From contig JAQBRV010000001.1 in assembly GCA_028286285.1 (NCBI GenBank), forward strand, positions 163,156 to 227,155: a stretch of 64,000 nucleotides of DNA. The letters run 5' to 3'. The notes beneath the pieces are model-generated. The model did not search any database. It was not told the origin of the DNA and saw only the letters and a program-made list of their open reading frames with translations. The position numbers were made by a program, and so were the translations under genes. Position 1 is the stretch's first letter. Each line of letters opens with the position of its first letter. This document shows positions 25,411 to 33,824 of this stretch, in pieces. The DNA comes from Candidatus Saccharimonadota bacterium. Its GTDB lineage: Bacteria; Patescibacteriota; Saccharimonadia; Saccharimonadales; Saccharimonadaceae.

Positions 25411-26823
25411 ATGGAAAGAAGTGGAACGATGGGACCTGTGATTAGTGTTGCAAAAAAACGTATTAGTGAGTACGATTTTTTAAAGTTAAATCGAAAACCA
25501 TCACTTATTAAGAAAAATGTTGGGATAATTGGCTTAGGTTACGTTGGTCTGCCACTTGCAGTCCAGGCAGCCGAAAAAGGTCATCAAGTAACTGGAATAG
25601 AGCTCAGCGATAGCTTAATCTCAAAAGTTAATTTACGCGAGAGTCCCTTTGCGAATGATGTCCGATTCGGAAGAGCACTATCAAAAATTCATCCTCAGTC
25701 ACTTATTGCTACCTCCAATTTTTCGGAGATAGCCAAGTTGGACATCGTCGTAATATGCGTGCCGACTCCTACAACGAATAATATTCCCGATCTAACGTAC
25801 ATACTATCTGCAGCTGAAAAAATTGCAGATAACCTGAAGCCGGGTCAATTAATTATTCTTGAGAGTACGGTGAATCCTGGCGTGACACGAAATAACATTT
25901 TGCCTATCCTGGAGAAAAAATCTGGACTCAAAGTCGGGAAAGATTTTTATCTGGCACACTGCCCCGAGAGGATAGACCCGGGAAATAAACTGTGGTTTGT
26001 AGGAAATTTGAACAGGGTTGTCGGTGGTATATCTGAAGAATGTACAGCTAGAGCAGTTCAGTTTTATTCTGAGATAATTGATGCGAAAATCATTCCACTC
26101 GGATCTACCGAAGAGGCTGAATTTGTTAAATCATGGGAGAACAGTCATCGTAATGTTCTCATTGCGCTTGCTAATCAGGCGGCGATCATAAGCGATAGTA
26201 TGGGTATGGATATTAATAATATCCTGCACGGACTGCAGTCGAAGGTTGACCAATTTGGTCTACGTCTTGCAAGTCCCGGAATTGGGCCAGGCGGACATTG
26301 CATACCCGAAGACATACACTATGTTATTCGCAAAGCTCGGGAGAATGGACTCGATACCCGTTTTCTTGACGGCTCAGCTGACTTAAATGATTCAATGTAC
26401 GGCTATGCGGTGAATGAATTTGAAAAATTAGTAGTCTCGGACGGCAATAAGCTTAGTAACATGACTGTCGGATTACTCGGCCTCGCCTATAAGGAAAACA
26501 TCGAAGATGCACGTCGCAGTCCCGCTCTTCAAGTTGCTGAAAAACTTTCTCTCAAGAGTAAACGACTCATTCTTCATGACCCTCTGGTTGATAATGTCAT
26601 ATCAAATAAAATAAAACTGGCTAAACGAGAAGAGGATCTCTTTACTGTTCTCAAAAAGAGCAATGCAATTTTTGTTGCAACAGCACACTCAGAATATTTA
26701 GAGCTACTCACGCCAGAAAATCTAGTTAAATTCAATGTGAAATATATTTACGATGGCCGTAATTGTCTAGATAAACACGGCATCATAGCTGCAGGCGTTA
26801 TTTATAAGGGTGTGGGTAGATAG
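25411..26823 (+). CDS. UDP-N-acetylhexosamine/UDP-glucose-type nucleotide-sugar dehydrogenase
   Basis: 470 residues. GIIGLGYVGLPLAVQAAEKGH is the NAD-binding loop of the WbpA/WecC/TviB branch (L-P after G is typical, against L-T in Ugd). CVPTPT, ESTVNPGVT and PERIDPG follow. The catalytic cysteine is C297 in GPGGHCIPED, and GLAYKENIEDARRSPA is the C-terminal domain. It makes a UDP-uronic acid, likely from UDP-GlcNAc, UDP-ManNAc or UDP-Glc. It is first in a three-gene operon with a processive-type GT2 and a deacetylase-lyase protein. ATG 25411 is chosen by promoter spacing; ATG 25429 is an alternative. Confidence 0.88.
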   Translation: MERSGTMGPVISVAKKRISEYDFLKLNRKPSLIKKNVGIIGLGYVGLPLAVQAAEKGHQVTGIELSDSLISKVNLRESPFANDVRFGRALSKIHPQSLIATSNFSEIAKLDIVVICVPTPTTNNIPDLTYILSAAEKIADNLKPGQLIILESTVNPGVTRNNILPILEKKSGLKVGKDFYLAHCPERIDPGNKLWFVGNLNRVVGGISEECTARAVQFYSEIIDAKIIPLGSTEEAEFVKSWENSHRNVLIALANQAAIISDSMGMDINNILHGLQSKVDQFGLRLASPGIGPGGHCIPEDIHYVIRKARENGLDTRFLDGSADLNDSMYGYAVNEFEKLVVSDGNKLSNMTVGLLGLAYKENIEDARRSPALQVAEKLSLKSKRLILHDPLVDNVISNKIKLAKREEDLFTVLKKSNAIFVATAHSEYLELLTPENLVKFNVKYIYDGRNCLDKHGIIAAGVIYKGVGR

Positions 26824-26827
26824 CACT

Positions 26828-28246
26828 ATGCAAGCGTTAGGTCTGCAACTCAACAATTTCTTATTGTTTCTAAAACGGATTACTCCTAGTGCTCGCCAGG
26901 CTCTCAAGATTGAGAAAAACATAGTACTCGGTTCTATTATTTGCCTTCTTCTTGCATTTCTGGTTAATAAAATATTTACAATTACGCTCAATGGTATCAA
27001 ACCAATCATTGCATACGGCGTTCTCGTCGTAACGGTGCATCTTCTTGTTTTCTCAATTTCCCTCACTAAGTATAGAGACCTCGCTAAGGCGGGAAAGAAT
27101 CTCCATCAATTTAAAGAGGAAGAGCTTCCTCTCGTCTCATGTATGGTTGCAGTACATAACGAACAAGACTTCGTTACCGAGTGTTTAGACTCGATCTATG
27201 GCCAGACATATGAACATATCGAAGTCATTGTAGTCAATGACTGTAGCACCGACTCCACTCGTCGCGTACTACGTGCCTATAAAAAGAAACATAAAGATCT
27301 TAAGGTTATCAACTTGAAACAAAATGTTGGTAAGAAAGCAGCGCTCACCGAGGCAATGCTTACAGCGAAAGGAACTATTTTCGCTCACACCGATAGTGAC
27401 AGTGTTTGGGACAAGGATGCAATTAAACGAATTGTCCGTATCTTTATGAATAACGAGGATGTCGGCGCTATATCTGGCCACGGAAGAGCTAAAAACGGGG
27501 GAGAGAATCTCATTACCAAAGTTCAAGACTCCTGGATGGAAGGACAGTTCTCCATAAGGAAAGCTTTTGAAAGTGCCTACGGTGCCGTCACATGTGTGTC
27601 TGGGCCCTTGGCTGCATACAGAAAAGAGGCTGTCTACAACGTCCTTGGTGCCTGGAGAGACGATCGATTTTTGGGAAGTGAATTTCGCTTTGCAACGGAT
27701 AGGACATTGACTGCCATGGTGTTGGGGTCAACTTGGATACGAGGAAAGATTCTAAAGAAATATGCCAAGACTAAATTTACAAGAAATATATATGAACAAA
27801 GAGACTGGAAAGTTGTTTATAGCCGTAGCGCCCGCTCACAAACAATTGTTCCAAATACACTCAAGAAATTTTTAAAACAGCAGGTTCGCTGGAAAAAAAG
27901 CTTTGTTAGGAACACATTTTTTAATGTACCATTCTTCTGGAGAAAGCCACTCCCTGTTGCGTTTATCTTCTACGTCCACATCTTATTTGTTGTCTGCGCT
28001 CCGCTTGTTGCGTCAAGAATTTTCCTTGACTTTCAACGCGACCGATATTTCCCAGTTGTGATCACGTATCTTGTTAGCGTTGGGATAATTGGTGTGATGT
28101 TCGCACTCGCACTTCGTTATCAGGACAAGAAAACACCCTACTGGTACTATCGCCCTCTCATGAGTATTTTCTCCGCGACTGTCCTGTCGTGGATAATTAT
28201 TTACTCTGTGCTTACGATTAAGAAAATGACATGGTCAAGAGATTAG
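26828..28246 (+). CDS. Processive-type GT2 polysaccharide synthase (HasA/NodC-like)
   Basis: About 473 residues. Two N-terminal membrane spans (about 35-80), then a GT-A domain: VSCMVAVHNEQDFV, VVNDCSTDST, the DxD-like THTDSDSVW region (HTDSDS), SGPLAAYRK, a TDRTLT acceptor-site segment, and QQVRWKKS, the QxxRW motif of processive beta-glycan synthases. At least three more spans follow. Hyaluronan and chitin-oligomer synthases share this layout and both polymerise and export the chain. It starts 4 bp after the dehydrogenase stop, and 1 bp before the deacetylase-lyase gene. The product is inferred to contain a uronic acid. Confidence 0.87.
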   Translation: MQALGLQLNNFLLFLKRITPSARQALKIEKNIVLGSIICLLLAFLVNKIFTITLNGIKPIIAYGVLVVTVHLLVFSISLTKYRDLAKAGKNLHQFKEEELPLVSCMVAVHNEQDFVTECLDSIYGQTYEHIEVIVVNDCSTDSTRRVLRAYKKKHKDLKVINLKQNVGKKAALTEAMLTAKGTIFAHTDSDSVWDKDAIKRIVRIFMNNEDVGAISGHGRAKNGGENLITKVQDSWMEGQFSIRKAFESAYGAVTCVSGPLAAYRKEAVYNVLGAWRDDRFLGSEFRFATDRTLTAMVLGSTWIRGKILKKYAKTKFTRNIYEQRDWKVVYSRSARSQTIVPNTLKKFLKQQVRWKKSFVRNTFFNVPFFWRKPLPVAFIFYVHILFVVCAPLVASRIFLDFQRDRYFPVVITYLVSVGIIGVMFALALRYQDKKTPYWYYRPLMSIFSATVLSWIIIYSVLTIKKMTWSRD

Positions 28247-28247
28247 T

Positions 28248-30590
28248 ATGGCTAAGAAAATAAATTCCCGTAATCATACTGTCAGAATCCTATGGATGGC
28301 ATTGCTTCTCCTCCTTCTTGGATTTGGACTGATTTCACTACATTGGTCTGGTCGACCACTTCAAATGATGCGTGCCGAGAGAACCTTCGATACGCTAATG
28401 GATGGTTTTCGATACGGAAGTATTAAAGGGGAGAAGCTGAGTGACTCTAAGGCACAAGAAGTCCCAATTCTTCTGTACCACGGAATCTTGGATGGGCCTG
28501 ATGACGGGTTTAGTATTACAAAGTCAGCTTTTATCGATCAAATGCTGGCGCTGAAGAAAGCTGGATATAGCACGGTCACCACTGACCAATATCTGAACTT
28601 CATTGAAGGCAAGGAACAGCTTCCCGAAAAGTCTATAATGATTACATTTGACGATGGGAGGAAAGACTCGTTCTATCGAGCCGATTCGATACTCAAGGCG
28701 CTTGATTTCAAAGCGGTAATGTACTTAACGAGCGGCTACTCTATTGTTGATGGAAGTAAATACTATGTTGATAAGGATGAGCTAAAAGTAATGCAGGCAA
28801 CTGGTAGGTGGGATATAGAAGCCCATGCGGATTATGCAGGTACAAATCAGATCGTCATAGACAATAAAGGAACTACGGAAAATTTCTTCGGCTATCTAAA
28901 GTGGCTTTCTGATAAAAATCGACGAGAAACAATTGATGAATATCGCCAAAGAGTGAAGAAAGAGTTTAGTACAGCGAAACAACTACTAGGAAAAGCGCTG
29001 GATGAGAAAAATATACGCACGCTCTCATTCCCTTTTGGTGATTATGGCCAACATTATGAGACCACCGAGCTTAGTGGGGTGCTCCTTGATGAAGCAGCAA
29101 AATATTACGATCAAGTATATGTGCAATTTCGTCCAGGCGAACCATACAGCAGTAACTACTTCGGTGATAATGATTTTATGTCACGTCGCATTGAAGTTCA
29201 ACCCTCTCTTGGGGGTAAAGATCTCGTGACGCAGTTGGGCAAAAGCATCGCTAAACCAAGTCAATTTAAAGCAAAGATGAACGATGGTGACGGATGGCGA
29301 AAGGAATGGGGTATTATTCAGCTAACAAGCGATGGGCTATCTATTAAGTCCGAAAATCACTCGACAACAGCCGCAGTATATCTTGACGGAACAAAGAAAT
29401 TAAAACGATATTCAACCTCAACGAGGATAAGTGATCTGCCCTCGCAGACTACTAATTTCGAATTAGCTGCAGGGTATAGGAATAAAAATAATTACGTGGG
29501 ATGTGTGTTTTATGCAGATAAGTTGGTGTCAGAATCGGTTGTAGGTGGAATTCACTATAAGATTGCCGAAGTTAAGATGCAATACGGTTATAGGAATAAT
29601 TCGCTTATTACGACCGAGATAAGCGATAATACGGGAATATCATGCAAGGTGAATGACGCTACATACCTATCGAGCACCTGGGACTTGAGTGAAGTTAATG
29701 GAGGACCTGCAATTTTTGTACGTAATTCCATCCCTGGCACGGCAGCAGTTACTTTAAGTGAGTTCGAATATAATTCCGAAAATAGCGAGAACCTTAATCC
29801 ACTTGACCAAAAATCAGCAGCAGAAAAGAGCAACACATACTTGAGTATAGATTTTAATGATCCTGGCGCCTGGAAGAACAACGCTCGTGTTAAGCTAAAT
29901 ACAAATGACAATAACTTCAGTATCGAGCCTGATCCATCAGGTAAGAATGGAGCATCATTGAAAGCCTTCTTCAGCAAAGGTTCTTACTCTGGCCTTCAGG
30001 GTAATACAGAAAAGAGTGCCACGATATTTAAGATACCTTTTGCCGCAAATGGAATAAGTGGACGTGACGACGTCTACCTACAATATCAAGTAATGTTTGA
30101 AGAAGGGTTTGCGTTTAATAAAGCGGGCGTACTGCCAGGTCTTGGAGGTGGAACAAATAATACCGGGGGAAATATTCCGAATGGATATGATGGTTGGTCT
30201 TCGCGCCTAATGTGGAGAGGTAATAAACTTGGAAATTACTCCTATCTTCCAAAAGGATATGAATACGGCCAACAGTATCCAGGGAGTACCTATCGAAATG
30301 CTTCAACGCTAACTTCGGGCAAATGGCAATGTGTGACACTTCATGTGAGATTAAATGAAGGCAAGACGAACAATGGCCTAATGGAAACGTGGCTGGACGG
30401 AAGCAAGATTCTTCAGGTGGGTAATTTACGATTCCGTTATGACAATAGTCTAAAAATTAATGATATTCTCTTCGAGGCATTTTTCGGTGGAAGAAATGAA
30501 AGTTTTGCATCTCCAAAAGACCAATCAGCTTACTTTGATAACATTACTCTGTCCGACCAAAAGCTTACTTGCGAACTTCTCGAAAAGTAA
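28248..30590 (+). CDS. NodB-type polysaccharide deacetylase fused to PL14-like lyase domain
   Basis: 780 residues with a single N-terminal membrane anchor (about 12-30). Residues 65-340 are a NodB-like domain: PILLYHGI, TFDDG with D135 and D136, WDIEAH with H193, and SFPFGDYG. The second histidine of the metal site, expected near 197, is alanine. Residues about 340-545 are an unassigned beta-rich linker region. Residues about 600-775 resemble polysaccharide lyase family 14 (alginate/glucuronan lyase): LQYQVMFEEGF, GVLPGLGGG, and WLDGSKIL. It would sit outside the membrane and trim or modify the polymer made by the upstream synthase. Activity of each domain is unproved. Confidence 0.78.
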   Translation: MAKKINSRNHTVRILWMALLLLLLGFGLISLHWSGRPLQMMRAERTFDTLMDGFRYGSIKGEKLSDSKAQEVPILLYHGILDGPDDGFSITKSAFIDQMLALKKAGYSTVTTDQYLNFIEGKEQLPEKSIMITFDDGRKDSFYRADSILKALDFKAVMYLTSGYSIVDGSKYYVDKDELKVMQATGRWDIEAHADYAGTNQIVIDNKGTTENFFGYLKWLSDKNRRETIDEYRQRVKKEFSTAKQLLGKALDEKNIRTLSFPFGDYGQHYETTELSGVLLDEAAKYYDQVYVQFRPGEPYSSNYFGDNDFMSRRIEVQPSLGGKDLVTQLGKSIAKPSQFKAKMNDGDGWRKEWGIIQLTSDGLSIKSENHSTTAAVYLDGTKKLKRYSTSTRISDLPSQTTNFELAAGYRNKNNYVGCVFYADKLVSESVVGGIHYKIAEVKMQYGYRNNSLITTEISDNTGISCKVNDATYLSSTWDLSEVNGGPAIFVRNSIPGTAAVTLSEFEYNSENSENLNPLDQKSAAEKSNTYLSIDFNDPGAWKNNARVKLNTNDNNFSIEPDPSGKNGASLKAFFSKGSYSGLQGNTEKSATIFKIPFAANGISGRDDVYLQYQVMFEEGFAFNKAGVLPGLGGGTNNTGGNIPNGYDGWSSRLMWRGNKLGNYSYLPKGYEYGQQYPGSTYRNASTLTSGKWQCVTLHVRLNEGKTNNGLMETWLDGSKILQVGNLRFRYDNSLKINDILFEAFFGGRNESFASPKDQSAYFDNITLSDQKLTCELLEK

Positions 30591-30913
30591 ATGACTTTCA
30601 CTACTGATGGCGCTACATCGCCCTATAGCTAGGACGTGGATCAATTTTTATTCAAGTGATACGATTCATCACGAACCTGGCATTCAAGAAATTCGCGTAG
30701 CTGAGTTTGGGATGTTATGAATAACAGCTCTTCACCAACGGCCTTAGTGCCATAGAGTCGCGGCACGCGTCCACTAAGAGGGATATGAGAACTGTCGACC
30801 CTCCACTAGTCTACTGTGTTAGTCGACCTTGTTACGTGCCCTCAAATGCTACTTGGTATATTTTCCTGACCAAAAGGACTATAATGAGCTCAATTAACAA
30901 TGAAGGGGAATAT
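30591..30913. other. Intergenic stretch with a possible minus-strand gene remnant
   Basis: 323 bases between the polysaccharide operon and the DUF1761 gene. On the minus strand 30805-30641 is open and reads as protein-like sequence (IPLSGRVPRLYGTKAVGEEL, then LLFITSQTQLREFLE), but lacks a good start other than a GTG at 30766. It may be the tail of a lost gene. A TATAAT at 30880-30885 is the likely -10 for the next gene. Confidence 0.35.
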
Positions 30914-31336
30914 ATGGAAGTAACAATTAGTTTCGTCGCCGTTGTACTCGCTGCATTATCAACTATGATCGTCGGCTCACTCTGGTATGGGAAAATGGGC
31001 TTCTATGACACCTGGGCAAAACTCGCTAAGGTAAAAGTGGATGCCAATTTCGATAATAAGAAAGCCGCTGTCCTTTACGGGACTGCATTCTTGGGATCAG
31101 TTGTTACCGCTGCTGTTCTAGCCTATTTTGCCGAAGTAACGTTCAAGGCATTAGGTGGTGATTTTGTGTCCGTAACTCTCTGGGTTGGTTTCTTGGGCTG
31201 GCTCGGCTTTACCGCCGCCCGCATTCATATGCATGATTCGTTTGAAGGTCGCCGCAAAAAGCTGACGCTCATCAACGTCTCCCACGAATTTGTCACCATC
31301 ATGGTGATGGCATTGGTTATTGGCCTCGTCGGATAA
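30914..31336 (+). CDS. DUF1761-family membrane protein
   Basis: 140 residues and four membrane spans. The pattern MIVGSLWYG near the start, YGTAFLGSVVTAAVLAYF, and a C-terminal span after FEGRRKKLTLINVSHEFV fits the DUF1761 family, whose role is unknown. The start at 30914 is set by AAGGGG six bases upstream; an earlier in-frame ATG at 30785 is unlikely because no ribosome binding site is there and the added region does not look coding. Confidence 0.8.
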   Translation: MEVTISFVAVVLAALSTMIVGSLWYGKMGFYDTWAKLAKVKVDANFDNKKAAVLYGTAFLGSVVTAAVLAYFAEVTFKALGGDFVSVTLWVGFLGWLGFTAARIHMHDSFEGRRKKLTLINVSHEFVTIMVMALVIGLVG

Positions 31337-31412
31337 TACCCCAACACGCGTTCTGTAAGATATGAGCCTCGGTGGGTGATGTGGTAGAATATAGGCGTAA
31401 GAGGATTCATTT

Positions 31413-31793
31413 ATGGTTAAGAAAAAGACAACAAATATATCAACAAAAGTTCAGCTCTATATTGCGACAGGGATTGTGCTCCTACTCGTAGCATTCGCCT
31501 CAGTCGTCGGATGGCTCGATGCCTCAATGGAAACCAAAACGAGTGGTACGGGAAGCACGGTAGCTCTTAGCGACGTCACGCTGAAGGGTGAATCGACCTG
31601 CCTCGAGCACGTCGGTACCGGGTCGCACACTATGGAATGCGCCATGGGCATAAAGACCGCTAGCGGCGCTGTCTATGCTATCAAAGGTGAGGCAACTCCC
31701 GCTGCCGACAATAGTCTAGAGGTGACTGGTATACTAACGCCTGCTTCATCCGACGAAGTCTACAAAATTGACGGCACACTTACCGTTAAATAA
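31413..31793 (+). CDS. Small membrane-anchored exported protein, unknown
   Basis: 126 residues. A basic N-terminus, one membrane segment at about 16-36, and an outer domain of about 80 residues with two cysteines (TCLEH and ECAMG) that could form a disulfide. The repeated VTLKGE / AIKGEA / IDGTLTV pattern suggests a small beta-sheet domain. A TAGAAT box lies 25 bases before the ATG with AGAGGA between. No family recognised. Confidence 0.6.
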   Translation: MVKKKTTNISTKVQLYIATGIVLLLVAFASVVGWLDASMETKTSGTGSTVALSDVTLKGESTCLEHVGTGSHTMECAMGIKTASGAVYAIKGEATPAADNSLEVTGILTPASSDEVYKIDGTLTVK

Positions 31794-31795
31794 GA

Positions 31796-31839
31796 CATAC
31801 TTGACATACTTTTCATACTTCTGATACTATAGAAAGTAT
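31796..31839 (+). promoter_or_regulatory. Promoter with 9-bp tandem operator array upstream of AbrB-like gene
   Basis: Four units start at 31796, 31805, 31814 and 31823: CATACTT, CATACTT, CATACTT and GATACTA, each followed by two variable bases, so the period is exactly 9 bp. An inverted AGTAT follows at 31835-31839. TTGACA (31801-31806) and TACTAT (31825-31830), 18 bases apart, lie inside the array, so a bound repressor would cover the promoter. Autoregulation by the AbrB-like protein encoded 12 bases downstream is inferred. Confidence 0.7.
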
Positions 31840-31851
31840 AGGAGTCTTACG

Positions 31852-32088
31852 ATGCACGATAAAAAACTATACGGAACAGCTACGGTTGGCACGAAGGGTC
31901 AAGTCGTTATTCCGGCTGACGCCCGTAAAGCATTAAACATTGAAGAGGGCGATCGCCTCTATGTAGTTGGATCTGACAAAGGCAAGTGGCTCGGCTTCAT
32001 TCAAGAAGATCAGCTGCGCGAAATGGTGAGTCATCTGACCGATAACATCGAGCTCTACAAAGACCTACTTGATAATAAAGATAAATAA
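31852..32088 (+). CDS. AbrB/MazE/SpoVT swapped-hairpin DNA-binding protein
   Basis: 78 residues. TATVGTKGQVVIPADARKAL and EEGDRLYVVG form the AbrB-like swapped-hairpin domain, found at the N-terminus of AbrB and in MazE/VapB antitoxins. The C-terminal 25 residues are a charged helix, perhaps for dimerising. No toxin gene follows; instead an MFS exporter gene starts 10 bp downstream, so this looks like a local repressor of the exporter rather than an antitoxin. AGGAG lies 9 bases before the ATG. Confidence 0.87.
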   Translation: MHDKKLYGTATVGTKGQVVIPADARKALNIEEGDRLYVVGSDKGKWLGFIQEDQLREMVSHLTDNIELYKDLLDNKDK

Positions 32089-32098
32089 GGATCAGTTT

Positions 32099-33790
32099 AT
32101 GAACCACCACCTCAGTATACGAAGCAAGTTAATTATTATGATATCGGTCATGGCCAGTCTCTTTCTGGTTGCGCTTGACCAGACGATCATTGCTACGGCG
32201 CTCGGGAAGATTGTCGAAGATTTCAACGCCTTCAGCTCCCTTAGCTGGATCGTGACAGCCTACTTGTTGACGACGACGATCACCGTGCCGATTGCCGGTA
32301 AATTATCTGACCTCTTTGGTCGGCGCCTGCTGCTCCTCATCGGTGTGGCTATTTTTGCGATTGGCTCGCTGGTGAGCGGTCTGGCTGGCAACGTTGATCA
32401 GCTCATCTTCGCTCGTGCCTTCCAGGGTATTGGTGGCGGTATCATTACCGCCAATGCCTTTACGATTGTTGGTGATCTGTTCGCTGCTCGTGAACGGGGA
32501 AAGTGGCAGGGGATGATCGGGGCGGTCTTTGGGCTGAGCTCAATCGTTGGACCACTGCTCGGTGGTTGGCTGACTGACGGCCACGGACTCTTTGGTATCA
32601 TGACCGACTGGCGCTGGACGTTTTACATTAACGTGCCAATTGCTATCGCGGCCTTCACGCTGATTGCGATTGTCTGTCCACCACTGAAACACGACAAAAA
32701 GCCGCGGGTTGACTACGCTGGCGCAGGCCTTCTGACACTGGCGCTCGGTACGCTCATTTTGGCTGTTGATAACACCGACTCGATTTTTAAAGACTTTCTC
32801 GATGCCTCTGGCTGGTCACTCACTGGTCTGCGTGTGCTGATGTTTGGTGTAGTCGCCGCTGCAACAGCCGCCTTTATCTGGGTTGAACATAAGGCCAAAG
32901 AGCCGATTCTACCACTCAATTTCTTCAAGAACCGTAACTTCATGTTGATCATGGGTGTGGCGACGCTCTTCGGGGCGGCCTTCATGGGTTCAATCCTCTA
33001 TTTGACGCAGTTCAACCAGCAGGTTTTCGGCGCCACGCCAACCGAATCTGGTCTGATGCTTCTACCGATGATTGCAGGACTGATCTTTACTAGCGTTGGT
33101 TCGGGACAAATTATTTCAAAAACCGGGCGCTACAAGATTTTTATGCAAATTGGCATCGTACTGGCTACCGTCATGGTTGCGCTACTGTCTACTTTGACTC
33201 CCGAAAGCTCCTATCTATATGAGGCGATCATTATGGTCTTCCTGGGTGCAGGGCTGGGTGTGGTGATGCCAGTCATGAACCTGGCGGTTCAGAACGAGTT
33301 CAAGCAACACGATCTTGGTGCCGCGACCAGTTCCAGCCAACTGTTTCGTAGCCTAGGGTCAACCATTGGTGTCGCTGTATTTGGGGCGGTGCTGACCACC
33401 GGACTAACCGGTGCGCTGGGAAGTGGTATTCAAAATGATGCCTATGTTCAGACACTGGCAAAAAGTCCTGCCACTAGTCAAATCGGTGATCTTACCGATC
33501 CCAATATATTATTGAATCTCAATATGCCCGACACTAAACAAAAGATAACCAGCGGTTTCGAAACAGCTGTTAAGGATTTGCCAGCACCAGCTAAAGAAAA
33601 GGCGGTGACACAGTTCAAGGATGACCAAGCGCAGTATTCGAGCACGATTACCCATGCCTTTAGTGATAGTCTGCAGCGCATCTTCATCACCTCGACTATC
33701 CTGATGCTGGCCGCCGCCGTACTAGTATTCTCTCTCAAAGAGAAGCGGCTTCACTCAGCCTCTCCCGAAGAGACCCCGGGCGAAGCATAG
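32099..33790 (+). CDS. DHA2-family (EmrB/QacA-like) multidrug MFS exporter
   Basis: 563 residues and about 14 membrane spans. Motif D1-like LDQTIIATALGKI in span 1, motif A GKLSDLFGRRLLLL after span 2, and a motif C-like GPLLGGWL region are characteristic of 14-span drug:H+ antiporters. A 90-residue outer loop before the last span (about residues 455-545) is longer than in QacA. It follows the AbrB-like gene by 10 bp with AAGGA upstream of the ATG, so both share the 9-bp-repeat promoter. The substrate is unknown. Confidence 0.92.
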   Translation: MNHHLSIRSKLIIMISVMASLFLVALDQTIIATALGKIVEDFNAFSSLSWIVTAYLLTTTITVPIAGKLSDLFGRRLLLLIGVAIFAIGSLVSGLAGNVDQLIFARAFQGIGGGIITANAFTIVGDLFAARERGKWQGMIGAVFGLSSIVGPLLGGWLTDGHGLFGIMTDWRWTFYINVPIAIAAFTLIAIVCPPLKHDKKPRVDYAGAGLLTLALGTLILAVDNTDSIFKDFLDASGWSLTGLRVLMFGVVAAATAAFIWVEHKAKEPILPLNFFKNRNFMLIMGVATLFGAAFMGSILYLTQFNQQVFGATPTESGLMLLPMIAGLIFTSVGSGQIISKTGRYKIFMQIGIVLATVMVALLSTLTPESSYLYEAIIMVFLGAGLGVVMPVMNLAVQNEFKQHDLGAATSSSQLFRSLGSTIGVAVFGAVLTTGLTGALGSGIQNDAYVQTLAKSPATSQIGDLTDPNILLNLNMPDTKQKITSGFETAVKDLPAPAKEKAVTQFKDDQAQYSSTITHAFSDSLQRIFITSTILMLAAAVLVFSLKEKRLHSASPEETPGEA

Positions 33791-33824
33791 CTCTTACGCT
33801 TAAAACAAGGTATACTTTAAACAA

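Noticed and set aside
31852..32088. Toxin-antitoxin system (AbrB-type antitoxin)
   Set aside because: No toxin-like gene lies beside it; the neighbour is a 14-span exporter.
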